From contig CM032128.1 of assembly GCA_018894105.1 (NCBI GenBank), positions 10,583,001 through 10,647,000 of the forward strand: a DNA stretch of 64,000 bases, written 5' to 3'. This document shows positions 1 to 12,002 of this stretch, piece after piece (the stretch's first letter is position 1; every line of letters starts with the position of its first letter). Under the pieces are notes generated by a model. It did no database searches and had not been told where the DNA came from. It saw nothing but the letters and a program-made list of their open reading frames with translations. Source of the stretch: Jacaranda mimosifolia (lineage: Eukaryota > Streptophyta > Magnoliopsida > Lamiales > Bignoniaceae). The position numbers and the translations under genes were made by a program.

Positions 1-2
1 TG

Positions 3-196
3 ATTAAGGATAGAGTATATCTAGCCAATCTTATACAAATGCCTATACAAGGATATGATTTGATCCTTGGAATGGATTGGCTATACAAACACCGGGCACG
101 GGTAAATTGTTACACCAAGTGCATCACCCTCAAGGATAAGATACCGGTACCACATGCCATTCCACAAATAATGCTTCCCCAATACCAATTATATCT
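3..196 (+). pseudogene. Gypsy aspartic protease C-terminal remnant
   Basis: Frame 3 translates as the end of a retropepsin domain. It includes the segment DLILGMDWL followed by a cysteine-containing strand, which is the usual signature just before the RT linker in plant Ty3/gypsy polyproteins. The catalytic DSG is upstream of the window. The frame is lost near 190, where the RT linker continues in frame 2. Fragment only. Confidence 0.7.
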
Positions 197-1350
197 GTGC
201 TAGAAGCTAGAAATATTTTGAGGGAAGGTGGACAAGGATTCTTGGCGTATCTTATCAATAAGCCTCGAGATACATTTAAGATTGAAAAGGTGAAAGTGGT
301 AACTGAGTACCCAGAAGTGTTTCCAGAAGAATTGAGCTCGTTGTCCCCTGACAAAGAGATAGAATTTATAATTCATACTCTTCCAGGGCCAATGCCTTTT
401 TCCAATACTCCCTATCGAATTACTCCTGCAAAGCTCAAAAAATTGAAAAACCAACTTCATGAGCTATTGGAAAAGAAGTTTATAAGACCTAGCACCTCAC
501 CTTGGGGAACCCCAGTATTATTTGTTAAGAAGAAAGACGGATCCCTAGATGTGCCTTGATTATAGGGAGTTAAACAAAGCCACGGTCAAGAATAAATACC
601 CTCTACCATATGTGGAAGAATGATTTGATCTTTTACAAGGAGCTATAGTCTTTTCAAAGCTAGATTTAAGACAAGGATATTATCAATTAAAAATAAAAGA
701 GGAAGATAAATTTGAAGACCGGATTCAAATCTCGATATGTTCACTTTGAGTTTGTAGTGATGCCGTTTGGTCTAACTAATGCTCTAGTGGCATTTATGGA
801 CTTGATGCATCGAGTGTTGCGACCATATCTAGACCAGTTAGTCGTTATTTTCATATATGACATTTTGGTGTACCCCAAGACCAAAGAAGAGCACATAAAA
901 CACTTGCACTTAGTTCTTAAAACTCTGAAGGAGCATCAGTTGTATGCCAAATTCAGTAAGTATGAGTTCTGGATGGAAAAAGTGGCATATTTGGGACACA
1001 TTATATCTCCATATAGGATAGAGGTTGATTCCTCTAAGATAGAGGCGATAGTCAACTGGAAAAGACTCGAAACTGCAATGGAAGTTCGTAGTTTCTTGGG
1101 ACTTGCTGGCTATTACCGAAGATTTGTACGAGACTTCTCTAAACTAGCTGGTCCATTGACTAAATTAACTCAAAAGGATCAACTGTTTATTTGGAACGAT
1201 AAATGTGAACGAAGTTTCCAAGAATTGAAGAACAGATTGACAACAACTCCAATTTTAGCCCTTCCAAAGGGATTAGAAGGATTCATCGTGTTCACCGACG
1301 CTTCTAAGGAAGGGTTTGGGTGTGTTGTGATGCAGAAAGGCGAGCTATCG
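197..1350 (+). pseudogene. Gypsy reverse transcriptase, frameshifted
   Basis: The linker and fingers are in frame 2 up to a break near 550 (segment SPWGTPVLFVKKKDGS). Next comes a stretch around 560-710 (LDYRELNKATVKNKYPLP, then [14 protein letters not shown]) with an internal stop. The palm and thumb follow in frame 1 from 712 ([39 protein letters not shown]). The catalytic box normally read as F-I-D-D-I-L reads FIYDIL here, so one catalytic aspartate is replaced by tyrosine. With the frameshifts and this substitution no active enzyme can be made. Confidence 0.9.
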
Positions 1351-1694
1351 CCTATGCATCTAGAAAACTAAAACCACACGAGGAAAACTACCCAACTCAT
1401 GATTTGGAGTTGGCTGCAGTAATTTTTTCCCTAACAAAATGGAGGCATTACCTTTATAGGGCTACATTCGAGGTATACACTGATCACAAGAGCCTCAAGT
1501 ATTTGTACTCCCAAAAGGACTTGAACATGCGACAGCGAAGGTGGATGGAATTTTTGGATGATTACGACTTCTCTATCTTTTACCACCCAGGAAAGGTGAA
1601 TGTGGTGGCAGATACACTAAGCCGAAAGGCTGAAATAGCCCACTTGCTAAAAATGGAAACACTAGAAAGTTCAGGAGTAAATTGGGTGATCTGA
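1270..1694 (+). pseudogene. Gypsy RNase H remnant
   Basis: The domain begins in the RT frame ([15 protein letters not shown] near 1290-1335), then shifts frame at about 1335. It continues with [49 protein letters not shown] and ADTLSRK. These are the standard Ty3/gypsy RNase H blocks, with first and last acidic residues still visible. The frame ends at a stop at 1692-1694, before the integrase zinc finger. Confidence 0.9.
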
Positions 1695-1849
1695 ATAAAG
1701 TAATGAGGCTGGATTACAGGAGTGAAGGTACTACCACAGCTCTACGATGAGATACAATGAACTTAGGCCAATGATAGCTGGATACTAAAGCAGAAGGAAG
1801 CAGTTGAGAAACTTGAAAAACCCGAATTCAGTATAAATGGTCAAGGTAC

Positions 1850-2700
1850 TCTTTTATTCCGCCAAAGAATATGTGTGCCTGAAGAGATAAAAGGAAACCT
1901 GCTGGATAAGGCACACAAAGCAAGATATGCGGTCCATTTGGGAGGAACAAAGATGTATCAGGACTTAAAAAAGGCAATTTTGGTGGAATGGGATGAAGAA
2001 AGATGTAACAGAATATGTGCAAAAAGGCTTGACCTGTTAGTTAGTAAAAACAGAACACCAGCGGCCATCAGGATTGTTGCAGCCACTTCCTATCCCTAAC
2101 TGGAAATAGGAGCAGGTGACTATAGACTTTATGACTGTTCTACCAAAGATTAAATGAGGATATGACAGTATCTGGGTAATAGTGGGCCGTTTAACAAAGT
2201 CGGCACATTTTCTACCAGTCAGAATGGATTACAAAGTTGAGAAAGTAGCAGAATTATACATCAAGGAGATCATCAGATTACATGGAATTTCGATTAGTAT
2301 TATGTCCGATCAGGATCCAAAATTCACTTCGAAGCTTTGGAAAAGCTTGCAAAAATACTTAGGAACAAGGTTACAATTTAGTTCTGCCGCCTACCCTCAG
2401 ACTGACGGACAGTCAGAAAGAGTTATATGGATTTTAGAGGATATGCTACGGGTTTGTATAAAGGATTTCGGTGGGAGTTGGAGTAAAAATTTTTCTTTGA
2501 TTGAATTTGCTTACAATAACAATTATTTGTATGTTATCCAAATGGCGCCGTACGAGGCACTATACGGTCGGAAGTATCAATCTCCATTGCATTGGGATTT
2601 GGCAGAGTACAGACGTACCATTGACAAGTCTCAAAGAACTATAGAACCTGAATTGATTTACGAGACTATCAAGAAGTACAGATTATTAAGCAATGGATAA
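1850..2700 (+). pseudogene. Gypsy integrase zinc-binding and catalytic core, broken
   Basis: A degraded zinc-binding segment lies at 1875-2040 (HKARYAVHLGGTKMYQDLKK, with the two histidines visible and the cysteine pair damaged). The catalytic core follows at 2182-2700 in another frame: RLTKSAHFLPV, then IMSDQDPKF with the second aspartate, then YPQTDGQSERVI with the glutamate, then the typical MAPYEALYGRK. Integrase joins the cDNA copy to host DNA. The stop at 2698-2700 and the missing first part of the core make it non-functional. Confidence 0.88.
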
Positions 2701-2750
2701 AGGTTGCCCAAGACCAACAGAAACATTATACAGACAAATGGCGGAAGGAC

Positions 2751-3216
2751 TTGGAGTTTGAAGCTGGTGATCGAGTGTTTCTCAAGGTATCACCGAGAAA
2801 GGGGCTTAGAAGAATTGAAAAAGGCGGAAAGTTGAGTCCAAGATATGTTGGACCTTATGAAATATGTGAAAGAGTTGGACCAGTGGCTTATCATCTTATA
2901 TTACCCCAAGACTTGGCAGGGATGCATGATATCTTTCATGTATCACAACTGCGAAAATACTATCCTGATTCTTCCCATATGATACCTCATGAACTTATAG
3001 AATTGAAAAGTAATATGATGTATGAGGAACAACCAGTTCGTATCTTGGATCAAAAATTTCGAGAACTTAGGAATTGAAGGATTCCCCAAGTGAAGGTGTT
3101 ATGGCGCAACCACAATGTGGAAGAAGCCACATGGGAGAAAGAAGACTTTATGCGCCAGCAATATCCCAAACTTTTTCAATATTCAGGTAAGAATCTGGGG
3201 ACCAGATTCTCTTAAG
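2751..3216 (+). pseudogene. Integrase C-terminal region and chromodomain
   Basis: The first part carries the GPY-type integrase end (FEAGDRVFLKVSP, LSPRYVGPYEI, DIFHVSQLRKY). After an in-frame TGA at 3075-3077 the same frame continues as a chromodomain-like stretch (VKVLWRNHNVEEATWEKED) and stops just before the purine tract. Chromodomains of this class are thought to guide chromovirus insertion to particular chromatin. The stop between integrase and chromodomain is one of several inactivating changes. Confidence 0.85.
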
Positions 3217-3227
3217 ATGGGGAGGTC
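3214..3227 (+). other. Polypurine tract of the gypsy element
   Basis: AAGATGGGGAGG followed by TC lies directly before the TGTAACACC start of the LTR. This is the expected place and composition for the plus-strand primer of an LTR retrotransposon. Confidence 0.8.
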
Positions 3228-3511
3228 TGTAACACCCCCAAAATTTTATGATTAATAGCATTTAAAATTTTACCATTTTAAAATTTATGAAAATTTAATT
3301 ATTCTTTATACTATTATTATTTTCTAAATTTCTTGGGGGTCAATTCGCAATTAAGCAGGATTTAATTGAGCAACTCTTGAAAACTTAGGGGTTTGCATGG
3401 AAACAAAAAGCCAACTAGGGTCAAAACTGGAGTCCGATAGATCATTAGGACTTAATTGAATGACTAATAAAAAGTTGAGGGGCTACATTGAAAATACAAA
3501 AAAGTGAATCT

Positions 3512-3520
3512 TATAAAAAT
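3512..3520 (+). promoter_or_regulatory. TATA box in the gypsy LTR
   Basis: TATAAAAAT about 285 bp into the LTR, followed by a pyrimidine-rich stretch rich in TTCATC/TCTTC. This is the usual layout for an LTR transcription start. Prediction only. Confidence 0.5.
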
Positions 3521-4611
3521 AGCAATTTTCCTCACTTTCCTTTTTCATTTTCATCTTCATCTTCATCTCTATTTTCTCTTCTTCACCCACGTCACCTTCT
3601 CACCATCTTCACCATCCTCACCGGCGACCATCTCAACCATCCAACACCACCAACTACCTCTCCTCACCATCAGCTACACCTTGCATGGAGGCTTGACGCG
3701 ACGGCAGCAGCGAAACCAGGAGTTGCAGAGGCAGCGGCGAGAAGCAAAACATCAAGGTGGTGATCGAAGGTTGAAGGTCATCCAAGCCTCAAAATTGAAA
3801 ACCAATTGGACCGGTTGAACTCGAGAGGATGAGACATAGCCAACGGTGGTGGTTTTGCATTTTTCCAGCGGCGGTCCCCAAACAGAATTTTCTCCTCATC
3901 GCGACAGTTGTGGTGGTCAGTTCGATTCGGTGTTTTGGGGTCCTGATTGTGCGTTTTGGGGGTAAAGATCAATTTTGAGATTAGGATTTTTGTACATTTT
4001 TATTCATTTAATCCTCTTGTACCTTTGAATAATTGATTTTGAATTGTATTCGGTAGTAAATATTCATGCATGATTGATGTTGCATTTTTGGACCCAAAAA
4101 TTGTATCAAATGTGATAATTGGGGAATTATTGAGTTAATTGAGTCAGAAAAACCCTAAATTTGGAAATTTGGGCTCTAAATGACAATAATTAGGCTATTG
4201 AACTAATTGGCTTATTATTACTGCTTAGGACATTGATATGGGATTGAATTGATTTTTATCTATTGCTTGTATCGTTAAGGACCCTGTAACCGATAGTAAT
4301 TAGCGATATTATTAAGAGTATTACTTAATGATAATTCCGAATGAAGTCTTATATATCGAATTAATTGGGTAGTTATTGATTTTAGACAATTAATAATAGG
4401 ATTTTATTTATTGGATGTTATTCAGGTCGAATGTGAGTTTTGATAAGTAAATGATTCTTTTTGTTAGGTGACGAGGAGCAGGAAACTGCAGATTAGTAGA
4501 CTATAACCGCATTTCTAAGGCTTTTGAGGTGAGGATCTGCCAATGTGGTACCTTTCTCATACCTACCCGTTGTTATGATAGACCCATGTGAGGGTTTTTG
4601 TTCATGTATTG

Positions 4612-4742
4612 TATTTGTTGAAAATCCATATATTATTGAAATCTCGACTGTTAGTTGTTTCTAATGTGTACACCCCTATTTGTTGAAAATCCATATATTA
4701 TTGTAATCTCGATTATTAGTTGTTTCTAATGTATACACCCCT
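4612..4742. repeat. 65-bp tandem duplication inside the LTR
   Basis: The block starting TATTTGTTGAAAATCC and ending with ACACCCCTAT occurs twice in tandem with a few substitutions, period 65 bp. Confidence 0.85.
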
Positions 4743-5728
4743 ATGAGGGTTACTGCTTGTTTCTATTCTGGTGTCCAAAACATTTATTATATTATTCGAT
4801 TATGTCCCTAGTATCCTACAGCCTTGCCGGCTGACCCCGTATTACTTGTTCATTTCTTATCATTTAATTGCTCAAGAAATCTTGTCGATATATTTAAGTT
4901 CATTCTATATATCAGTTATTTGGCCTTGACGGCATACTTGATTATCGATTGTACCGGCCGATAGCTAATTCTAGCGGAATACTTGGATTATTATTCTAGA
5001 ACGGCCTTGCTAGTCAGTATATTAGATGTTCAGATTGTATCTCATTATATTCACGTTATTGTCTAAAGGATAAAATTGTATCTGTTGTCTATAGGTCTTA
5101 CAGCTAGTACCCACCTATGATCCTGACTTACAGGTAGCTGGAGGCAGCAAACTGTGAGTGATGGGATTCGGCATGCGGTCGACCATGCCATATAAACTAA
5201 TTGTTACCTGTCGAGTTGAGTGCTCGAGTAATGGAGCGATAAGGAAATCTTGTTTATATGTACTAATGCCCGGTACTTGCAATTATAATTTGATGCAAGA
5301 GTAATAAGGACGAAATGACCAACAGCCTGTTAATTTGATATCATGTGTGTCATGTACGCTATTGATTTATATTAAAAGCTCTTGCTTTTCGCTGAACTGT
5401 TCATTTATTATTGTATCTCAATGGTTTCTTTTTCAGTCCTGTTATTTTCTTTCCCTTACTAAGTCTTTAGGACTTACCTTCCTTGTATACTTTATTTTTC
5501 TCAGACAGGTCTACGTGAGAAGCAGGGACTTATGCTTTGGTTGAAGGGTTATTTTGTAATAGATTAGGTGTTTTGATTGTATATATAGTCTGCACCTGAT
5601 CGAGACAGCTATCTAAGAGATGTTATGAAGATGTTTGTATGAAACCTAAGATACTTGGTTGTACATATTATGCTATGAAATGATATTTTGGGTTAGTGCT
5701 AATTGTTTTTCTTGAGATTTATTTAATT

Positions 5729-6010
5729 CTTGATTCCACAGTTATTGTTTGATTTAGATTTCAAGCTTGAATTGGTAGCACCTCTGCTTAGGGGTCATCC
5801 CGAGTGGGGGCGCTACAGGATGAGTATATATTAAGTTAAAACTTAAAAAATAAAGGGAATTAGATAATACTTGATTCCACAGTTATTGTTTGATTTAGAT
5901 TTCAAGCTTGAATTGGTAGCACCTCTACTTAGGGGTCATCCCGAGTGGGGGCGCTACAAGATGAGTATATATTAAGTTAAAACTTAAAATATAAAGGGAA
6001 TTAGATAATA
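5729..6010. repeat. 141-bp tandem duplication across the LTR/flank junction
   Basis: Two adjacent 141-bp units (5729-5869 and 5870-6010), nearly identical. Each contains the last 89 bp of the LTR, ending GCTACA, plus 52 bp of the DNA that flanks it. The unit therefore formed after the retrotransposon had inserted. Confidence 0.9.
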
Positions 6011-7450
6011 TATCAGTTGCCAAGGATTAGAAAAATCTTATTTAGTTTTAGTTTTTTATTAAAAATCAATTAAATCAAGACAAAACTATGATATTAAAGA
6101 TAAAAAAAAATTAAAAAATTAAAATAAATAAATAAAATAATTACAAAGTTAAGATCAATATTAGTATATAAGTTTATAGAAACCTTTTAATTTGACTCAT
6201 AGCTTAGTTATCAAATAAATTAATTGATGAAAAATGTTTGATATTAGTAACGCAAAATTAAAATCATAGTAAATTGATAAAGTAATGATAAGTTCAAAAT
6301 TAATTTTAAATAGGAATTAGTGATAGGGTATGAGGATGAAATTATAATGTAAAACGAAATATGAAAAAAATAAATTATTATGTTCATTCTCAAAAATTTT
6401 GTATGAATGTAATTGGATCTTCATATTATATTTCACAAATAGCAGGAAAAAGTGAATAACAAAAAATGTTGTTAACCTTCCAAACAATCAAAATTTATAA
6501 AAAAATAAAAAAATAAAGTTATATATATATATATTTTTTTTTTATAGACCAAATAATGTCTAGAATCATAAACTTAAAAAGTTAATAGGTGTATTTTCTA
6601 TTGAAATAATCATCTCATAATTTTTTTAAATATATCAAAAATGATCTAAGAATATATATTGACGTAGTATATAAAATTTTTAAAAAGAATTCGAATCATA
6701 CATTAATACATACATAATTACAAATATATGAATATAAAATAAAATTAAATGGCATACTTCTAAAATTATAAACATTAAAAAAGTGAAATAAATTTTAAAA
6801 ATATTATTAAAAAAAAAAAAAGATCTCATCCTATAAAACTATAAACTTAGATGAGCAAAAAAAAATGTGAATTGAAAAATAAATTACAAATTTTAACAAT
6901 AAATTAATAACTTGATTCAAAAAATGAGTAAAAGGATGCTAAATGTATAATAATTTAAATAAAATAAAAATTAAATGACAAAATGTATCAATAATTAAGG
7001 AGAAAAATGTAGCTAATAAAAATAAATTTAAATTAAAAATATTGAGCGCAATTAATAAATCTCATAATAAATGAATTGATAACATAAACTAAGTAGTAAA
7101 CGAAAAAGATATAGAAATTTACAAATTTAATAGTAATAAAAGCTAAATGATAGACTTTATTTAGGTTGAAAAGAAAATTATAGCATTAAAATCCAAAAAA
7201 TCTCTTCCATCATGTAATATACCTAAAATAAACTGGAAAAAACAAAACAAAACAAAACAAAATCAAAATGGTGAACAATAAAATCAAATAAACAATAAAC
7301 ACTTTGAATAATGAACTAAAGATGCACACAAAGAGATAGGGAAAAAAATGCTAGAAAATAAAGAAGACACAATGAATAGAGTTAAAAAAATGCTAGAACC
7401 TGATAATATAATGAAATGACTTTTGAAAGATTATTTATATAATGGTATAG
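5960..7450. repeat. Left arm of a long inverted repeat
   Basis: About 1.49 kb whose reverse complement matches 9255-10731 along its whole length. Examples: GATGAGTATATATTAAG here against its complement near 10.72 kb, and CCATCATGTAATATACC near 7206 against the complement near 9480. A further 52 bp of the arm sits at 5818-5869 in the tandem duplication. Extremely AT-rich with no coding capacity. The arm is cut by the gypsy insertion, so its outer part should lie beyond the left edge of the window. Confidence 0.88.
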
Positions 7451-7760
7451 ATAGTACAACAGTGTGGGACCCATAATTATGCAATTTTAATTCTAATTGT
7501 ACAATTTTGGCCAAATGGCAAGTTCTTAGAATTTTGAACATTTTAATTCATTTAAAAAAAATTCATTATTTATTGATTATTATCTCTGACTGATATTATT
7601 GTATTTGATCTCTAATTTTCTTTCATTCGAAATTTAAAATATATCTATCTATCTATACTATTATATATAGCACAGTTTTGTGCTTATCTAATTGTACAAA
7701 TTTGATCCTAATTGTGTAATTTTTGGCAAATGTCAAATTCTTAGAATTTTGAGTATTTTA
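7441..7760 (+). mobile_element. Two Helitron-like 5' ends in series
   Basis: A block starting near 7441 (GGTATAGATAGTACAACAG, then CCCATAATTATGC) is followed at 7652 by TCTATACTATTATATATAGC. The second has the TC start and TATATAGCAC core common to plant Helitron 5' termini. Both continue with a similar body (AATTGTACAAnTTT, TTCTTAGAATTTTGA). A third copy of this body begins near 8914. No Rep/helicase gene is seen, so these would be non-autonomous. Confidence 0.5.
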
Positions 7761-8745
7761 ATTTAATTAAAAAATTATTAGTTATTAATTATTATATGTA
7801 ACCGATATGATTGTATCTTATCTCTAATTTCTTTCATCCGAAATTCAAAATGTATTTGATAATATTTCATAATCTTTATCTGAGAGAGGATTTGATATTA
7901 TATATATTGATGAAATAATATCAAAGATGTTTAGATGTATTAAAACTCTTATACTTTATATTCCTAAATACAATTTAAAAAATGAAAAAACATCCAAGTC
8001 TTAAGTAACTCTCACTCAATCTTCCAATTTCACATCTTGAAGAAGAGAAATTATCAAGTATCTCCATAAGAATTTTTCTATGTAAGTAAAGAAAAAGATA
8101 TTGCTATTTAGTTATATTCTTCCATTGATTTTCTTATGAAGGTTTTAATTGTATGTTTTGTTCGTTATATAGAACTAATTGATTTTAAGTATATATTGAT
8201 GTAATTCATGTGCAGGATAAAGGAAATATTGAGAAGAAATAGAATCAAGAAAAATATTAAATATTTGCGATTGGTTTACATCAGAATCACGAGGTTTGTT
8301 CTATTTTTATTATTTAAAGATACTATCTTTGATATATTTAATTTATGAGCTTTGTGGGATAGACAATTTACTCAATTATAATAATATATTTTTATTAATT
8401 AAACACATATTCAGTGATGTTCGTCTACTTTATGATTATTCACTTTATTGTAATAATCAAGAAAAGAATTTATTTAAATATTAATATATGTTAATAAGTG
8501 GAAAACTACTTGCATATATTAATGAAACTTGGTGATTCGAATCAAATTTTGATAAATATATTTACTTGAGTATGTAGTGACTAAGGATGACGAGCAGTAG
8601 CAAGCAGTCGGATTTTATTATCCTTAGAACTAATTTAAAAAAATACTTTATTATTAATTTATTTTTAAAAATATGAATTTTTTTTATTTATATTTTATAT
8701 CAATTTAATTTTAAATATAAATAACTACTTTAATTAATATTATAA
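7761..8745. other. AT-rich spacer of the inverted repeat, no gene seen
   Basis: Very AT-rich DNA inside the inverted repeat, probably Helitron body. The only open frame of note (8296-8484) is low-complexity and matches nothing recognised. Confidence 0.5.
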
Positions 8746-8912
8746 CTAGCATGTGCTTGGTGCAAGGCATCAAAAATAATTTCAATGTTGAAATAAAATT
8801 ATTTAAAAATTATATATTTAATATTATAATTATTTTGAAAATTATATATTTAATATAATAATTATTTCAATATTATAATTATTTTTGGTACATTGCACTG
8901 GGCATATGCTAG
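8746..8912. repeat. 167-bp palindrome with a Helitron-like 3' end on each side
   Basis: The left edge is CTAGCATGTGCTTGGTGCAA; the right edge, read as reverse complement, is CTAGCATATGCCCAGTGCAA. The inner sequence is also self-complementary (blocks of ATTATATATTTAATATTATA). Each edge, read outward, ends in GCTAG and is followed by T, with A as the base on the left flank, matching Helitron CTRR ends inserted between A and T. Confidence 0.65.
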
Positions 8913-11183
8913 TTATATATAGCACTTTAATGTGGAACCCATAATTGTGCAATTTTGACCAAATTTTGAATTCTTAGAATTTTGAGTTTTTTAATTAAAC
9001 GTAAAAATTGATTTTTAGTTATTAAATTTGATATTATTTATTCCTTTTAAGGATATTTGATATTTTGAAATCATTTTCTTGATTTAGAATAATGTTCTTT
9101 ATTTATCTCTAATATAAAAAAATAATTGCATTTTATCTACAAACATTTTCCATCTCTACTTTCACTAAGCGAAAGATTTCTTGATCATTTAAACTCTATA
9201 GTTTGATAAGTTTTTCACAATTTTTTCTTATCTTTAATAACTAATTATATCTATTCCACTATATGAAAAATCTTTCAAAAGTCATTTCGTTATATTATCA
9301 GGTTCTTGCATTTTCTTCACTCTATTCTTTGTGTCCTCTTTATTTTCTAGCATTTTTTTTCTTCTATCTCTTTGTGTGCATCTTTAGTTCATTATTCAAA
9401 GTGTTTATTGTTTATTTGATTTTATTGTTCACTAATTTTAGTTTGTTTTCTTTTTCTTTTCGGGTTTATTTTAGGTATATTACATGATGGAAGAGATTTT
9501 TTGGATTTTAATGCTACAGTTTTCTTTTCAACTTAAATAAAGTCTATCATTTAGCTTTTATTACTATTAAATTTGTAAATTTCTATATCTTTTTTGTTTA
9601 CTACTTAGTTTATGTTATCAATTCATTTATTATGAGATTTATTAATTGCGCTAAATATTTTTAGTTTTATTTTATTTTTATTAGCTACATTTTTCTCCTT
9701 AATTATTGATACATTTTGTCATTTAATTTTTGTTTTATTTAAATTATTATACATTTAGCATCCTTTTACTCATTTTTTTAATCAAGTTATTAATTTATTG
9801 TTAAATTTTGTAATTTATTTTTCAATTCGCTTTTTTTTTCTCATCTAAGTTTATAGTTTTATAGGATGAGATCCTTTTTTTTTTTTTAATATTTTAAAAT
9901 TTTATTTCACTTTTTTAATATTTATAATTTTAGAAGTATGTCATTTAATTTTATTTTACATTCATATATTTGTAATTATGTATATATTAATGTATAATTC
10001 GAATTCTTTTTAAAAAATTTATATACTACATCAATATAGATTCTTAGATCATTTTTGATATATTTAAAAAAAATATGAGATGATTATTTCAATAGAAAAT
10101 ACACCTATTAACTTTTAAGTTTATGACTCTAGACATTATTTAATCTATCAATATATATATATATACATATATATAACTTCATTTTTTTATTTTTTTATTT
10201 TTGATTGTTTGAAAGGTTAACAACTTTTTTTATTATTCACTTTTTTCTGCTATTTGCGAAATATAATATGAAGATCCAATTACATTCATACAAAAAAATT
10301 AAGAATGAACTTAATAATTTATTTTTTTCATATTTTATTTTACATTCTAATTTCATCCTCATATCCTATCACTAATTCCTATTTATAATTAATTTGAGCT
10401 TATAATTACTTTATCAATTTACTATGATTTCAACTTTGCATTACTAATATCAAACATTTTTCTTTAGGTAATTATTTGATAAGTAAGCTATGAGTCAAGT
10501 TAAAAGGTTTCTATAAACCTATATACTAATATTGATCTTAACTTTGTAATTATTTTATACATTTATTTTAATTTTTTAATTTTTTTTTCTCTTTAATATC
10601 ATAGTTTTGTCTCGACTTAATTGATTTTCAATCAAAACTAAAATTAAATAAGATTTTTCTAATCCTTGGCAACTAATATATTATCTAATTCTCTTTATAT
10701 TTTAAGTTTTAACTTAATATATACTCATCTTCTTTTAAGTCTAAAATAATCTTAAAGTATTATAATTTTAAATTTTTTCAAACAACTTTCAAACCATCAA
10801 TCTTGTGTTCTATATCATTCTCATATATTTTTATTTTTTAATGCAACTACCTATTAGCTTTTGATCGCATAACATTTTCTTTTTTTAATAAAGTGCATAA
10901 TCATATTCATAGATTTTTATTTTTAGATGTTTTCAATTTTTTTAACTTCTCGCTGAATAATTTTAAATTTTATTTTTTATGACGTAATGCACATGAGATG
11001 TCTTTATATGTTGCAAACTTTTAAATACTAAATTTTAAAATTTTAAATTTAATTTTACTAATTACTTGATTTTTTATATATTTTTATTTTTATATTATTA
11101 TTTCAGTTATATTTATAATTCAATAATTATATTAATATATAGTAATTTTAAAGAATCCGTGCATAACATGGGGATAATGCTAG
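8913..11183 (+). mobile_element. Helitron-like non-autonomous element containing the right inverted-repeat arm
   Basis: The left part shows the TATATATAGCAC core and a GGAACCCATAATTGTGC body like the units at 7441 and 7652. The right end is CCGTGCATAACATGG (a short hairpin), then GGATAATGCTAG, then T. A hairpin a few bases before CTAG is the Helitron 3' signature. No coding region. The exact 5' end is uncertain because the 167-bp palindrome interrupts it. Confidence 0.55.
9255..10731. repeat. Right arm of the long inverted repeat
   Basis: Reverse complement of 5960-7450 with scattered substitutions and small indels. Similarity ends at about 10731 because the matching part of the left arm is displaced by the gypsy insertion. 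The short open frame at 9263-9487 lies in this arm and is low-complexity, not a gene. Confidence 0.88.
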
Positions 11184-11306
11184 TAGTATGGTAGATAAAA
11201 ACCAATTTCATCAAATATTTCTCTAGATAAACATAAAATTATGAATTACATGCACTTGTGACTTGACTTGAGGTGAAGCAGAATACTCAACATGAATAGC
11301 AAAAAT

Positions 11307-11994
11307 TAGGGTTGTCAATGGATTGGATTTTAATCTAAATTCGAACTGATTTCGATCCGAATTTTAGGATTTTTATTCAATTAAAATATTCAATTGATCA
11401 GATCCGATTATAAATACCTATAATCTAAAATAAATGAATCGAATACGGAATTAAGCAATTCGATCCGTTAAATATTCGAATTCGAATTTTAATATTTTTT
11501 TATTAAATTGTTACTCTTATATATAATATTAATAAAAAAATAAAAATAAAATCTATATATTATATTGACCTAATATCTATTTTAACGTTTATATTATGCT
11601 ACAAATATTATGTCTTTAGCCTCAAAAATAGAGGGATACTGATAAAATTTCAAATATAATCATATATAATAGTCCACATATACATTAATATAATGTAAAA
11701 TAGGGATTTAGTATTCAAATATTTAACTTTTGGACTAATATATAATAAAAAATTATTAAAAATTCAAATATGACGTAAATTTACTTTATAAATATCATAC
11801 TTTTATACAATTCAAAAGGGGGGGAAGAAAAAAGAAAGAAAAATATTAAATCGGGTCTTTTTTTATTTTTTTAAATTTTGAATATCCATCGAATTCGAAT
11901 ATGGTACTTATTAACAAAAATACTATAGGATATCGAGTCAGATTCAAATATAAATTTTGATAATCGGATTTGAATCGATCCATTGACAGCACTA
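11307..11994. mobile_element. hAT-type MITE (688 bp) with 8-bp target duplication
   Basis: Terminal inverted repeats TAGGGTTGTCAATGGAT and, reversed, TAGTGCTGTCAATGGAT. The flanks are GCAAAAAT at 11299-11306 and GCAAAAAT at 11995-12002, a perfect 8-bp duplication as made by hAT transposases. The inside is AT-rich with TCGAATTCGAA-like motifs and has no coding capacity. Confidence 0.9.
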
Positions 11995-12002
11995 GCAAAA
12001 AT

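Larger units (their letters stand above)
1..5817 (+). mobile_element. 3' part of a Ty3/gypsy chromovirus (Tekay/Del-like), decayed
   Basis: Reading along the plus strand there are remnants of protease, reverse transcriptase, RNase H, zinc-binding and core integrase, and a chromodomain, then a purine tract and a 2.59-kb LTR. That is the Ty3/gypsy pol order. The chromodomain after the integrase, together with the long LTR, points to the Tekay/Del clade. Several frameshifts and in-frame stops show the copy is dead. The gag region and 5' LTR lie outside the window to the left. The element is inserted in one arm of a long inverted repeat: the sequence just right of the LTR resumes as the reverse complement of DNA near 10.73 kb. 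Confidence 0.9.
3228..5817 (+). repeat. 3' LTR of the gypsy element (2590 bp)
   Basis: Starts TGTAACACCCCC after the polypurine tract and ends GGGGGCGCTACA, giving canonical TG...CA ends. A TATA box (TATAAAAAT at 3512-3520) is followed by a CT-rich leader, consistent with an LTR promoter. Within it a 65-bp tandem duplication covers about 4612-4742. The CT-rich open frames near 3490-3820 and the short frame at 5335-5544 are not genes. The left LTR is outside the window, so divergence and age cannot be judged. Confidence 0.9.

Noticed and set aside
3488..3818. Two overlapping plus-strand frames with serine/histidine-rich products
   Set aside because: They are in the pyrimidine-rich leader of the gypsy LTR, not a gene.
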